Source: Rotaria sp. Silwood1 | Lineage: Eukaryota > Rotifera > Eurotatoria > Philodinida > Philodinidae | Assembly: GCA_905250075.1 (NCBI GenBank) | Contig: CAJNOP010000027.1 | Coordinates: 1,066,032 to 1,130,031, forward strand | Length of the DNA stretch: 64,000 nt | Direction of reading: 5' to 3' | Shown: one piece after another, positions 52,232 to 64,000 of the stretch | Position numbering within the stretch: the stretch's first letter is position 1 | How the letters are laid out: every line of letters starts with the position of its first letter | The notes under the pieces: generated by a model | The model's database searches: none | What the model was told of the DNA's origin: nothing | What the model saw: the letters and a program-made list of their open reading frames with translations, nothing else | Made by a program: the position numbers and the translations under genes

Positions 52232-53810
52232 TCAATCAATATTATCCATTTAAAGTTGTATTCATTTGTCAAAACATCACAAGACATTGGACTCAGTCAT
52301 TTGAATATCTTTTTTTTGTCTTCTCATTATTTCTTATTTATTAGATTAGTACATGTGTATCTTTTTCTTTTATGTATGATGTATCGTAAAAGCAAACAAA
52401 ATGAAAATAGAAATGATAAATAAAAACCATGTATGATAAATAATTCCGTGATTTTATGCGTGCAAAAATTTATCAATATAATAAAAAAAGGCCTACAATA
52501 TAAAAGATAGACTTTATTACGAAAGAAAAAGCCTGATTCCAATCAAGAAATTTATGTCAAACGGCATTTTTCTTTCTGTTGATTCATCAGACTTGATTAA
52601 TAATGAAATTCATCTAAAATATTTTTTCTTGATTCAAAATTCTTATCTCGTATATAGGAATACTTTCATTGCATTTTGACAGTTTGACAAGTCATTTTTC
52701 TACAGATTAATTTTCAAAATCGATCATCGAATTCATGTCTTCTGAGATTACTGATTAATATCTGAGTAAAAATTTACTGATGTATTAAAATTTCGTGTTG
52801 TCTAATCTTTCTATTTTGAGAATGGTTCATGTTAAAAAGTATTTATCCTTAGGATTATCTTTATATGCAAAATAATTTATTGATATTTATTTTTCTTTTA
52901 CAAAAAGAATATCTAGCGAGTTCAAAGTTCTATGAATGACCTAATTTCATTGTAGACTAAAATATAAAAATCGATCTCTGATTGAGTCTAAAGCAAAAAT
53001 GAGAGATTTCCAGAAAATCTCGTTGAAATTTCAATTTTCAATAGTGAATATTTGTGTAAAACGTCTTTATTTTTTAAATTTTCATTGTTTACAAAGATTC
53101 CGAGAATAAATAATGTTTTAATTTGAAAAATTGTGCACTTGTATAGTTAGTATACAGTTGGAACTTGATGAATGTGTCATTTTTCACTCGAAAAATGAGA
53201 CGATATTCTGTATAAAGACGAAAATTTGAAATATTACTAAACAGAATTATAATATTTGCTATCATTGACAATCAATATCCCAATTTTTTTTTATTGTATT
53301 TGATACAATGTCATTTACGACTTATATTAAGACTTAATCAGTTAATGAAAATTTTCAAGACAAATATCAATGAAAATAAACATATAAATATCGACAGTCA
53401 AGTCTTTTCTTTTTGTATATTCCTCTAGCAATCATTCGGTTAAATAATTATTTTGGTATAAACGTCAATCATTTATTAAGCAAAATAACAAAATCTATTA
53501 TCGACACATGATAAAGATACATGCAAGTATATCCAAAAGTGTATATCTGTTAAACATCAAATGTTATTTTTCTGTACATAAATGGTAAAAGTGTAAATGT
53601 TTTATGAACAAGATTGATTGATGATATGTTATCGATCAATTTTAAACAAACTGATAATTAAAGTTATCATAGGTCATATGTTGAACAAGAACGTTCAGAT
53701 TTATCGTAGCTAATAGATAAGTACTTATTTTTATAAGTAAACTATATGTTTATTTAGTAATTCTGATTCTCATCATTAGGATATTTTCTAACGATGAAAC
53801 ATTTCTAGAT
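52232..53810. other. 1.6-kb intergenic region
   Basis: AT-rich DNA following the Cys-rich gene. No gene, RNA or clear repeat was seen. Confidence 0.35.
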
Positions 53811-54472
53811 GTTCGTCCGACTTTGAATTTGGGACTTCATATATCTTGTAGGTCTTAATAAACCATATCTATCAAAAAACATAGAATTCACCATCATACA
53901 TTGTTTCTGAAAAGATCGAATGTTGTTTGTGAATTTTGACCTGAAACTTTATCAACATAAGTACGACACACAGACTAGTATGTATAAAAAATTCAGAGCT
54001 TTCTGACTAATGAGAGAATCTATTCGGATGCTCGCTTCCGATTTCAACGATTTTTTCCCCGTATACATACTTCATAGTATTCTAGAATTTTTCATGGAAG
54101 CTAATCTAGTTGAGTTCTTTATACGCATAAAATTTTAGATAAAAATTCGATAGCTTAGTCAAATTTCAGTTGGAAATCAAATGCTTTTAGGGTTTTGGTG
54201 AAAACACTATGTAGTATCCCTATAGACAAAAATATCATTAAAATCGAAAGGAAGGCAATTGAAGAGATTTCCCCGTTAGTTAGAAAATTTTGAATTTTTG
54301 TATGCAAACTAGTCTAAGTAATGTCTTTCTCTGAGCAAATTTTCAGGTCGAAATTCACTAAAAACGTTCGATCTTCTCAGAAACAAGCCATAGAGGCGAA
54401 CACTTACTATGATAGATATAGTTCACTAGGGGATGTACAAGATACATTAAGTCCCAGCTCAAAATCGAATAG
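53811..54472. mobile_element. fold-back element, copy 2 of the family seen at 17.3 kb
   Basis: The left arm (about 53811-53950) and right arm (about 54340-54472) are inverted copies. Left gtttctgaaaagatcgaatg pairs with catt/cgttcgatcttctcagaaac, left gaattttgacctgaaac pairs with ttcaggtcgaaattc, and left atatcttgtaggtc pairs with gatgtacaagat. The inner part (about 54080-54250) is similar in direct orientation to 17970-18190 of copy 1: a shared motif run of ctagttgaNttcttNata, aaaattcgaNa, agtcaaat and cactatgtaNtatc. Hence the two belong to one dispersed family. No ORF of interest; the 71-residue plus ORF at 54321 is within the arm. Confidence 0.7.
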
Positions 54473-55878
54473 ATACCTGCGAATACTTTCCCGTGAATCG
54501 AATTGTTTATCTCTTTCGCAACTGTTATCATTCTAAAATAAATACGAAACATAAAATCAATCATCTTGACTTCTAAGAGATATATAATATTATGTCGTCA
54601 TATACTAAAACTATTATTCATTTTTGTTCCATAGTTAGATGATGATTCAATGATTTTTTTTTATTGTTGTAAATGAAGTTTAATACAATGAGACGATTTT
54701 CAATATGAGATCATAGAAAAAAGAAGGTTTATTACATGTATATCGAATCAGATAAGTCATACCCGGCAAAACATATCAATTACGTTATACATCAAAACAT
54801 TTTATAGAATATTAGTGAAATTGAGATAGTCATTCTATTTAAATAGAACATCTACAATAACTTTTGTTTTCCTTCGCAACTATGTTCTGTTATAATTCTA
54901 TGTAGTTAATGTCTTTTCTCTATTTGAGATCTAATTTTAACAGTTGCCATCAGCCGTCTATCAAAGTATATTGCCATTTTAATATCATTATTATTGTTTG
55001 CGTCAACAAAAATAAAAAATAGAACTAATCAAATAATGACTTATTGTGAAGACGTTAGACATTGATTATGTTTTGACATTGAATGAATAATTCAATGTAT
55101 ATTAGTTTTTCTTTTGTGTTACATGCACATAAACTGATTCATGTAAAAACTTGACTTTATAGTTAAAACAGATTTTACAACAATATTATATAGCTACTGT
55201 TGAACATGCTTGATTGTATTTAATCATTAGAATAATAGAATTTTATGATTCTATCAAAAGAAAATATTCTTGGTGATATCCAAAGGATAGTGTCATTAAG
55301 TTCTTTTTTTTAATGTTTTTTTACTTGTTTTGAAACATGTATGCATAAATTTTAATAATGTGTTGTATTCGGATATAACTAAAAGAAATCGACGATGCTT
55401 CTTTTTTTTGTGAACGAAGATGTTGAAAAAAAAGATATTTCAATAGATGTACATCTATCTTAATAATTACGTAGTATTGATGCAATCTCGACAGTTAAGT
55501 ATGAAAAAAAAGTGCATCATAGAAAACAAAGTCATAATGAATACTTATTATGCAACTTGTAAACGACCGTTAATGCACAAATAGGCGTAAGATAATAAAC
55601 TAATTATGATAAATCTACTCTTATCTTCTGTTTCAGCCAAAAAAATAATAACTGCAATTAAGCGTAAGCAGTCAATTATTAGGAGATCTGAATATATGTT
55701 TGCTTTTGCTTTTTTTTTTTACAAAGTAAATAAATTCTATTATTTCAATTGCTATATTTCAAAACTTTCGATTATTTCTTTTTCTGTAATATTAAATTAA
55801 GTTATTTATATGCTGTAATAGATTAAATATTTATTTATTTTCGAGAAAAGAAAAACACGTACAATAAAAATTGCATGC
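54473..55878. other. 1.4-kb intergenic region
   Basis: AT-rich DNA with no supported gene. It ends in the 3' flank of the neuropeptide-like gene, where TTTATTTATTT on the plus strand supplies AATAAA signals for the minus strand. Confidence 0.35.
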
Positions 55879-56215
55879 TTAACCCATAAATTCTCGTGGA
55901 TCACCTTTAGTAATAGCTTTGCTTCGCCGTTCGAATGGCATTGCTTCATCATATTTTTCACTATCACGAATATCTTCAGCAATCAGATTACGCAAATATC
56001 GTTCGAGAGAACTTGACCGATAAGCACGATCTACGTAATAATTATTTAGAACATATAAATCTTCGTCTGGATCATTGTGAAATGGTCGCTCAATATATCT
56101 CGAACTAGATTAGTTTAAACAAATGAAAAACACAAAGAATATTTAGATGACACTAGACTTACTTAATTAAAACACCGAATGCTAAAAGATACAAACAGTA
56201 GTGATAAACGAACAT
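55879..56215 (-). CDS. putative neuropeptide/secreted peptide precursor, 92 residues
   Basis: Two minus-strand exons (56215-56163 and 56104-55879) with a 58-bp intron (donor gtaagt, acceptor ctag) join to 92 residues. Residues 1-18 (MFVYHYCLYLLAFGVLIN) form a hydrophobic leader without charge, consistent with a signal peptide. A Tyr/Asp/Arg-rich middle follows (NDPDEDLYVLNNYYVD, SSSLERYLRNLIAEDIRDSE). A dibasic site RR at 77-78 is followed by a 14-residue tail SKAITKGDPREFMG and the stop. A C-terminal Gly directly before the stop is the amide donor in many neuropeptides, so a mature ...PREFM-amide is predicted. Both exons are too short to show as long ORFs, yet their phases fit. I do not recognise a homologous precursor. 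Alternatives are a small secreted or membrane-anchored protein without processing. Confidence 0.6.
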
Positions 56216-59200
56216 GATGCTAATTGTTAGTATGGATGAATGTCTGGATCTCTGTCTGTAAAATGGAGAAAGCTTGTCTTTTTATTTATATCCGTGTTGA
56301 TGTAGGCGTAATGAGGGGACGTCAATTGTCAATATCGTAGTGACAAGATATGCTAATGGTAGAAAATGATGTCGACATCAAGATGGTATTAACTGAAAGC
56401 AGGTATATGCTTGATTGAGCCGAAAAATATGTATGATTGTAACATATTGCGTTGTATTGTTATATTATTGTACTCCAATATAAAGCTAATGTTTATTCTG
56501 ATATATTCCATTGATTTCTAGGCGATGGATTGTCTTATTTTATCATATAAGAAGCATTAGCATGCTTTTTTTTAGTCCTGTATACTTCAACAAATAGCCA
56601 TATGTTGTCTTTCTATGGTAGTTGCTTATATTCTATTCTAAGATATTGAGATGAATATACATATATGTGGTCATTCTTTAAAACATATCATTTTCTTGTC
56701 GGGAACGAAACGATGAATTCATGTGTGCATGAAATTCATGGATTTATTCATCGTAAATATTTGTGTCATGTTATATTAATTGCTGAGTAGAATTCTAATA
56801 TTCTTTTTTTGGCCTACGTATTATTCTATTCATAAGTGATGATATTGTGCAATGACATCGAGCATTATCATTAATCTTCCAAGTAGAAGAGATAGTGATA
56901 AAAATAATGACTAGATAAATCAAATGTATTATTTCGATAGAGAATAAGAATGATTTGTTTCTCCTGAAAGAATATTTTTCTGTTCATCATCGGATAAAAT
57001 TCAACTTTTTTACAAGAATGAAAATCTCTCATATTAAGCCATATAGAGGACATTTATTACTATCCTAATAAGAGTAGGCGTTTCCTATCCTCGAGTAAAA
57101 AATTTTTGCGCAGTTTTGAAATAAATTGTACAGGAAGCGAAATATATATATATATTGCCATTCATTACACATTTTTGTATTGTGACAGTTGCGAGGCGTT
57201 ATACTAATCGACTGATGCGCATTTATGATTAGGTTGTATCATTCATATAGGTCAAAGATAATATTACAAAATTGAAGTACTAAAATAAGATATTTGAGTA
57301 TTAGCAAGAAATAAAATAACAAGTGATTAACAATATCATAATATAAATCCATGACATAATACGAAAGATAAAATCATAATAGAAGATTATTCAATTTCTT
57401 TCATTGCGTTCATAGTTTTTATACTCTACGAATAAATGACTATTTTTTATGTGCAAAGATATATTTTCTATTGAAAAATTTACTCATAAAAGACTTGACT
57501 GCACTTCAACAGTCTTCAAAACATTTTATTTAAATATATCGCTTTGTAGAGAATTATTTTCTATATCTTCTCATAAAGTAGATCAAATCTCGAACAAATT
57601 CAATTACAGATTTTTTTCCGATATAAAATTGTTTAGTCCTTTCAAGGGTTCATTTATAGCTAAAAATTCGCAGAAAAATTCTAATTTCAATATCCTACCT
57701 ATGCATTCAAATACACGAAAAATAATAAATAATTTTTGTCTAGAAACTTTCTGTCGTACTCCTTATTTAATTATCATTCAAGTTTTTACAGTCTACTTGC
57801 TTCAAACTTTAAATTATTTCTTGACTTAAATGAAGTATATAAGTTTGGTATTTTAGTTCATACGGAGTTGTACTAATAATCTTTTATGTTTCAACTAAGA
57901 TTTGTTTTTTTTACTACCTCTTACCGAAATCGTTTCAATACAGAAATAAAAATATATAATATAATCAAAATAGAATAATAACATGCACATAATCTATGTT
58001 CCCAGAGAATGTCATGTAACATAATGTTGTAGTTATAGCCGAATCGAGTTCTATGATCGAATCTCCATAAATGCTTACATTATATGACATTGAGAAAACA
58101 AAAATATAAGGATATAATGCAGAATCCGTTGCATACATCTTGTATAAGTACCATTACTGTTAATTATTGTTTTTTTTTCATGTCAAACAAGACATGCTAC
58201 CCTAAATGATATTGATTTTACATTAAAATAAGCTAAAACTCCAAACAAAACTGTAATAAATACAGGAAGGATACTCAATAATGTAAACAGATGAAAATAA
58301 CAATATTATTATCAAGAGATTGCACTTATAATTTTATGAATCGTTCAAATTTTTTTTTGAAACTGTTATTTTATTTTGATACCACGAAATTTTTATTAAC
58401 GAGGAGTAAATGATACGTGTAGCTAAATATTGATCAATAATTGCTAGATACATACAAGTATTAGACAGAAATGAACGTACTTTGAAAAAGAATATTGAGT
58501 TTGTAATACGCTAGAGAAGTAATTATCCAATCAATATTCAATGCCAAACTTAAAAGGTACTGAAACAATAAGCCAAAGAACGGTCGACCTATACTGATAA
58601 ATGGCATGAAAATCAAATCGAATGCACGTGAAATCCATCGAAATACTAGAAAATTGAGAAAAATACAAACCTTAAGAATATTACCTCAAAGATTAAATGT
58701 TAAAATAATTGGACCCTTAATAAATATTTGCTTGGTGTATTAAGATAAGGAAATGCATATAGAATCGATATTATCATTTCTGTTTTATAACTTCAGTTTG
58801 AGTGTACTTAGTATTTTTATCAGAGAGAGCCTGTTATTCTCGAACATGATTATGAAATATTTTCTTAAGAGTGTTATTTACAAGGGAGAAAATAATATGC
58901 ATTTTGATAGAATTTTTATACAATGAAAACATACACGTTGAAATAATTGCAATTTAATTATTATCAAGACATTAGAATTTGATCTGTTACTTACATAAGT
59001 AGAAATTTTTAAATTCTTAATAATTATTATCAATCAATACTAGAAACAAAACATGCACAAATTTGCTTGTGTATTTGGATTTGAATGTACATGTTCAAAG
59101 TTTATTTGTTGAGAAGAAATGAAAATTACTATTTATCTAAAAAGCATTTTAAAACTTCTTTCTTATTCATATTTTCTCAACAAGGTTTTCATTGTGACAT

Positions 59201-59608
59201 TTATACTGATTAAAATTTGGAAAAATAAAATAAAAAACAACATTTAATGTTTTGTTTTAAAATGTGAAAAAGTCATAGATGTATAATTACATTAAACATC
59301 AATAGTATGTTAATTCTTATCTGGTACTCAAATCATAGAAAATAAGACTAGAAACTGAAGGCACCCTAGGTGGATTGCTTCAATAGTTCTTTAGATGTAT
59401 ATGATGACGCGGGTGGGAGGCAAACATGGGGATGACTGGGGTTTTTCAAAATTTAAACCGAACCCAAAACCGAGAGAAATTCGAGGAATGCTAAATTGAA
59501 CCGAATCGCACCGGAAAAGAAATTTGTTTTAAGCTCATCAAAGGGGTGCATGTGATTATCGATGAGTGTAAGTGGGTTTGAACGTGGATGTTGTTATGTT
59601 CGAAGAGA
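56216..59608. other. 3.4-kb intergenic region
   Basis: The first ~150 bp are the probable 5' UTR and promoter of the neuropeptide-like gene. The rest is AT-rich with a (TA)n tract near 57144. The 126-residue ORF at 57449 has no recognisable content. The last few bases (59601-59608, cgaagaga) are the left target duplication of the next element. Confidence 0.4.
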
Positions 59609-60462
59609 TAGGGATGCACGGTTTCGGTTTTTACCGGTTTCAAAAGAACCGGAACCGGTGGAACCGATAAGAACCGATTGGAACCGAGACCGGAATCAGT
59701 CAGAACTACGGATGTAACGGTGACGATAACCGCAGGTACAATTATTGGTTCAAATTGGTTGTCAAGAAAAACAGCATTTTTTAAGAAAATAATGATATTT
59801 TATAAAGGTTGACGAAAGTAAATTGAGGCCGAAGAATCCGAATCTGAAATCAAATCCTTGAGATTTTCAATTTTCTCTTCCATAGACTAAACAGCTCCTT
59901 GAAAGTCGTCTTTTTTTTCTGGAAAAATTTATCCTTGAAAAATATTCTATATGAAAAACTAAAACTCAAAATTGTCAAAAGCCGACTTCAGATTCGGATT
60001 CTCCGACCTCGATTTACTTTCGTCAACCTTTATAAGATATCGATATTTTTCTGAAAAAAAATTTCTTTTCACGAAAAAATTCATTTCGAAATTTTGAAAA
60101 ACAGACTTCAGATTCGAATTCTCCGACCTTGATTTACTTTCGTCAACCTTTATAAAATATCATTATTTTCTTAAAAAATGCTGTTTTTCTTGACAACTGA
60201 TTTGAACCAATAACTGTACCTGCGGTTATCATCATCGTTACATCCCTAGTTCTGACCGATTTCGGTCTCGGTTCCAATCGGTTCTGACCGGTTCCAGTTG
60301 GTTCCGGTTTCGGTACCGACCGGTTCCTGTCGGTTGCGGTTTCGGTTCTTATCGGTTCCAACCGGTTCCGGTTTCGCTTCCAATCGGTTCCAATCGGTAC
60401 CACCGGCTTCGGTTCCAGAACCGGAACCGGTATCGGTTAAAACCGGAACCGGTGCATCCCTA
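59609..60462. mobile_element. non-autonomous hAT-like element with ACCGGTTC-rich ends
   Basis: The termini are tagggatgcac at 59609 and gtgcatcccta ending at 60462, exact inverted repeats of 11 bp. They are flanked by an exact 8-bp duplication cgaagaga (59601-59608 and 60463-60470). Eight-bp target duplications and (C/T)AGGG..GCAC ends are hallmarks of hAT transposons. Inside, both ends are packed with degenerate (A/G)ACCGGTTCC-type units, followed by a second inverted pair (ggatgtaac/gttacatcc). A further module (aggttgacgaaagtaaat) is present once inverted and twice direct (about 59997-60035 and 60122-60157). The 854-bp element encodes no transposase; the Arg/Thr/Pro-rich ORFs in it are translations of the satellite. 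The intact duplication argues for fairly recent insertion. Confidence 0.88.
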
Positions 60463-60470
60463 CGAAGAGA

Positions 60471-63417
60471 GGACATACACTCACCATATATGCACACCAG
60501 TAACCCTGTTTTCTTCAATTATGAATACTTTGTTTTGTGACTAAAACATTTCTGAATTTCTAGTAGAAAGCGCAAATATGAATAGGCCGTTTAATTAATA
60601 AACAACAGAATTTTACTAAATATGTTCTTATTTTAGAAAGATCTCTTGATGGGTGACCCGTGAGAATGTGCACTGCGCTAATTAGGTCCTATGTTCATTT
60701 TTATCTGAAACCATAGAATTCAATACTTTTGACAATCTTTAATATTAATTGACGAATCAGACCTTATCATAGGAAAAGCAAAGAGAATTATTTTTAGTAT
60801 GTAAAGTGACAGAAAAATATTAATATGAAGTATGATTATATCCTTTTAAACTTAGAATGTTGCTCATTTATCACGTCGTGTTGATTATTTGCTGATAGAC
60901 TTATAACAATAACTGAAATCGAATTCGAATGGAGATTTGTTTGTTTTCTTCAATCTTAGATGTGTCGGTGATAATATCTATAAGTACGATATAATGGTTG
61001 AATCCAAAGTTAATGGCTTTGTGAAAAACAATGTTAAGTTGAGAAATGAAAAGCAAATATCAAATTTGTGATGTAAATTGCATGATAGCTTAAAATCGCT
61101 GTTTTATTACCTTGAAGGTAGAACAATCATACAAACTGATACACTGACTTATGATAAACGCTGTTTGAAGACTATCAAATGTGAGAAGGTGCCGCACACT
61201 AAGCACATTTGATAATGTGCACGATATTGATAATAATTGGAGACATGTTTCACATGACCATTGATGTATTGTGAAAAATAACTGTTGATCAACGACAATA
61301 AAGTTTACAAAAAAGGAAGATCGATGATTGAATGTTAGGTAACACATAATGCATTTGTATATGTATAGATTTATTGAAGAGAAAAATTATCTATTTTATG
61401 CAATAAAGTGAAAATATAAGTTTACTGTAAAGTTTTTTCATTTCAATTCCAGATAGTATACACTTTGCAAATGTCCGTTTACAATTTGGATGAGAAGACG
61501 TAGTTCTTAAACTATGAAAAATAATTCGACTAATTGAAAAATGCGACAAATGAAGATATAATTAAAAGATTAATCATAATTTCATGCGGCATAATAAAAT
61601 ATTCCAATCAACTATGATATTTTCATCATGTATTAAAAGGGCAATACATAGAAAAACATCTTTTTATTTTCAATGTCAAAAATAAAACTATATTTTCAAA
61701 AAACTAAATCTACCAGTTAGAATCGATAATGTGATGTTAGATGTTAAACATTTGCTTCATCTGACGTTTCAATTGAAAATAGAGCACAAATCAAGAAGCC
61801 GACTTAGTTTATCTTTCAATATAAAAAGAAATAGAACAGCAGGAAAAAAATGACGGATCTAACGAGCACATCAGAATGCGCATATGTTACAAAATCTAGC
61901 ATTCCATAAGTAACCAAATTTTATATAAAGTAAATTATATAGCACAAAAGTCAATAGTATATCAGAGACTTGTTTAGTAGCTATGAACAAAGACCAAAGA
62001 AATTAAATGAAACTTATAAATGTGAAAAAATATACAATTCTATAATATCAATGATGAATCAGTTTTTAGCAAGAATAGTAAAATATCAAAATTTTTCGTC
62101 TATCTTTATTTTCTTTATTTACTAATAAAAAAACTATAATATGTTTAAAATCACACAAGTTCAACTTCTATAAAGACAATTTCTTGACAGATCAAATCCC
62201 TGGCAAAGCCATGATTTCATAGAAGGTCTGCTGATTGAGAGTAACCAGTTAAAGAACTAAATTTATAACTAGTGCAAGTAATCAATGAATTTCCTCTTGA
62301 CCTGAAATATCGGCTCTCTAACACAAACCATCAACAGTTCACTCATCCACACTCACTTTCTTTATGATGAATATATCTACTTGATATTCATCTGTAGTAA
62401 AAATTTCAAGTTAAATGGACGTATTTATAGCGAGATATGAATGTCACAAAAAAAAGACACAAAAAATGTAATTTTTCGTCTATAGTGTTCTCAGAAATAT
62501 TTTTCCAAACGGCTTGCGTGAAAACTCGTAAAACATTTCTCTCTACAGCATATTTGAATTGAGCAAAACCTGAAGACCTCGATAAAACAGCTGCTGTCTG
62601 AGTCGGTAATGACTTATGTGAACCAACTGAAACACCATTGGACTCGCTTAGCTATTTTGCACATATTAAGCTAACGTGCAACGAGTAGAACCATTAGGAA
62701 CTAAAGAATGAACATTGTTATTGTTCTGAGTTTAAATCCATGACATAGCATAAAGCGATGTATTCAGTTTTCACATAAATGACAAACAACGTTGCAAACT
62801 CTTTGTAATCGATAAAAAAATCTTATCAATAGTGGTCTGCCCGTAGATCCATTGCATTCTCTGTATCTTCACCAGAACCCGAGTTACCGAGAATCTGTTT
62901 TTTCCCTTGGCTTATTTTCTGTCTGCATATCGCCTAATTTTGTAGTGCATTATGACTTATTAAACAACGTGTAGATTTCTATCAAAACACGATTGAATAT
63001 TCTAACTAATATTACAAATAATTATGGGTAAAAATAATTATGTCATTCGTGTATAAAAGTAATTTACAATGTATCGTGACTTTCAGCATAATAATTTAAT
63101 TGTAATATTAGTTTGATTAAACGATGTAAAACTTCTATGAGTTATATCATTGCCGTGGTAGATGATTCTCTCATGTTTCTAATTACATGATGCGCATGAC
63201 TAAATAGAATTTTGTTTCTTACTAATGACATAATACAAAACGCAGCATATAATATTGGTTATTACGGGAAACTACTCATTTATGCTCATTAATGATAGAT
63301 AATTACACATTCTCAGTAAGATAAACTTCTAGTCAATATATAAGAAGAGAAATAACTAGTTTGCTGACAGACGAGAATAACTTTCCAAAGTTTCACACAC
63401 TGTAGGTGCACATACTA
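60471..63417. other. 2.9-kb intergenic region upstream of the GPCR
   Basis: AT-rich DNA with no exon or repeat that I could support. The last few hundred bases should hold the GPCR promoter. Confidence 0.35.
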
Positions 63418-64000
63418 ATGCCGTCGAATGAACTTCTAAATATTGTTGCAGCATATGTCTCAATTTATTTTGGCCTGGTTATTCTTGTCGGTGGTTTAAT
63501 TGGCAATTTGCTCAATATTCTTGTTTTTCTTAGTCTTAAAACTTTTCGAGAAAATTCATGTGCATTCTATTTAACAACTATGTCATTACTCAATATAGGC
63601 CAATTATTATCAGGTGTACTTCCAGGTATTGTGAATGTTTGGTTTGCTATTAACTGGTCCGATGCTTCATTTATCTATTGCAAATTTCGAGCATACTGTT
63701 TTCAAATATGTTCATTAACTTCTTTTACATGTATGTGTATAGCAACAATCGATCAATTCTTGGTCACATGGGCAAATCCTCGTTGGCAACGATATTGTAA
63801 TATTCAATTTGCTTATCGTTTTTTTATAATATCTTTTTTTATTTGGATTCTTCATGGAATTCCAACATTAGTTTATCAAACTCATATTACATCAATATTA
63901 ACTGGTACAAAGAGTTGTGTAATAACCAATAGTATATTTGAAAAATATTATAACTATGGATTTGTTCTGGTTTTAACTAGTAGTCTACCTGTCTTTGTGA
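63418..64000 (+). CDS. rhodopsin-like GPCR, 5' part (runs off the window)
   Basis: The frame opens at ATG 63418 (MPSNELLNIVAAYVSIYFGL) and stays open for 194 codons to the window end. Four to five hydrophobic helices are visible. TM1 has GGLIGNLLN with the conserved Asn30; TM2 has LTTMSLLNIGQLLSGVLPG, with Asn where class A receptors usually have Asp; the TM3 cysteine is Cys88 and its disulfide partner Cys167 lies in TGTKSCVI. The DRY box at the end of TM3 is IDQF (Asp112, Gln113, Phe114). This is a divergent class A receptor of the peptide/orphan type that is expanded in rotifers; the ligand is unknown. It is intronless so far. The 3' half is outside the window. A plasma-membrane location is expected. 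Confidence 0.85.
   Translation, partial: MPSNELLNIVAAYVSIYFGLVILVGGLIGNLLNILVFLSLKTFRENSCAFYLTTMSLLNIGQLLSGVLPGIVNVWFAINWSDASFIYCKFRAYCFQICSLTSFTCMCIATIDQFLVTWANPRWQRYCNIQFAYRFFIISFFIWILHGIPTLVYQTHITSILTGTKSCVITNSIFEKYYNYGFVLVLTSSLPVFV

Noticed and set aside
57449..57829. 126-residue plus-strand ORF
   Set aside because: No motif and AT-driven composition (Phe/Ile/Ser/Asn-rich). An open run of this length is expected about once by chance in 64 kb of such AT-rich DNA.
60143..60540. Three overlapping ORFs rich in Arg, Asn, Thr, Pro and Glu (both strands)
   Set aside because: They are translations of the degenerate ACCGGTTC satellite inside the hAT-like element; no real protein composition.
1..64000. 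CRISPR arrays, operons, rRNA or tRNA genes
   Set aside because: No regularly spaced direct repeats, no Shine-Dalgarno-linked gene strings, and no tRNA cloverleaf or rRNA sequence recognised on reading; introns and CAAX/GPCR genes show eukaryotic DNA.

Overview
The window is AT-rich eukaryotic nuclear DNA with spliced genes. Most introns are 50-90 bp, with GT..AG borders and T-rich acceptors, and the codons are strongly A/T-ending. The gene content is animal: RhoA-like GTPases with CAAX tails, PARP3, a POLR2M/Gdown1 homologue, a CFAP92/KIAA1257-like ciliary protein, a C2H2 transcription factor and a rhodopsin-type GPCR. Compact introns, a lineage-specific Rho expansion, an intronless gene of bacterial-like type and many fold-back DNA elements suggest a bdelloid rotifer (Rotaria/Adineta type). 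That assignment is inference from gene style, not proof.

Layout. 0-5.4 kb is a transposon graveyard: a fold-back element with a DDE-transposase tail, a decayed helix-turn-helix-type transposase ORF and a mariner-like fold-back element. An intronless endonuclease/exonuclease/phosphatase gene lies at 5.4-6.4 kb. A five-exon zinc-finger transcription factor (9.9-12.3 kb, +) converges on a four-exon POLR2M homologue (13.6-17.1 kb, -), whose 2.65-kb intron carries a (GGAC)n-tailed repeat. A 1.27-kb near-palindromic element follows (17.26-18.53 kb). Next is a twelve-exon PARP3 gene (19.2-21.6 kb, -).

21.9-32.7 kb is a tandem Rho GTPase array, all on the minus strand: a shredded relic, a nearly complete pseudogene and three intact genes, with the intron at the same codon wherever it can be seen. 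A 22-exon CFAP92-like gene (33.5-40.8 kb, +) diverges from the last Rho gene. Further on are a small Gly-rich hydrophilic protein (47.3 kb, +), a secreted Cys-rich VWC-like protein with an odd perfect hairpin in its 5' coding part (50.6-52.2 kb, +), a second copy of the palindromic repeat family (53.8-54.5 kb), a 92-residue neuropeptide-like precursor (55.9-56.2 kb, -), a non-autonomous hAT-like element with an exact 8-bp target duplication (59.6-60.5 kb), and the 5' part of a GPCR that runs off the window (63.4 kb to the end).

The genes do not form one pathway. Three points deserve most attention: the unannotated neuropeptide-like precursor, the Rho array showing duplication and decay in place, and the density of long-armed inverted-repeat elements (five, of at least four kinds).
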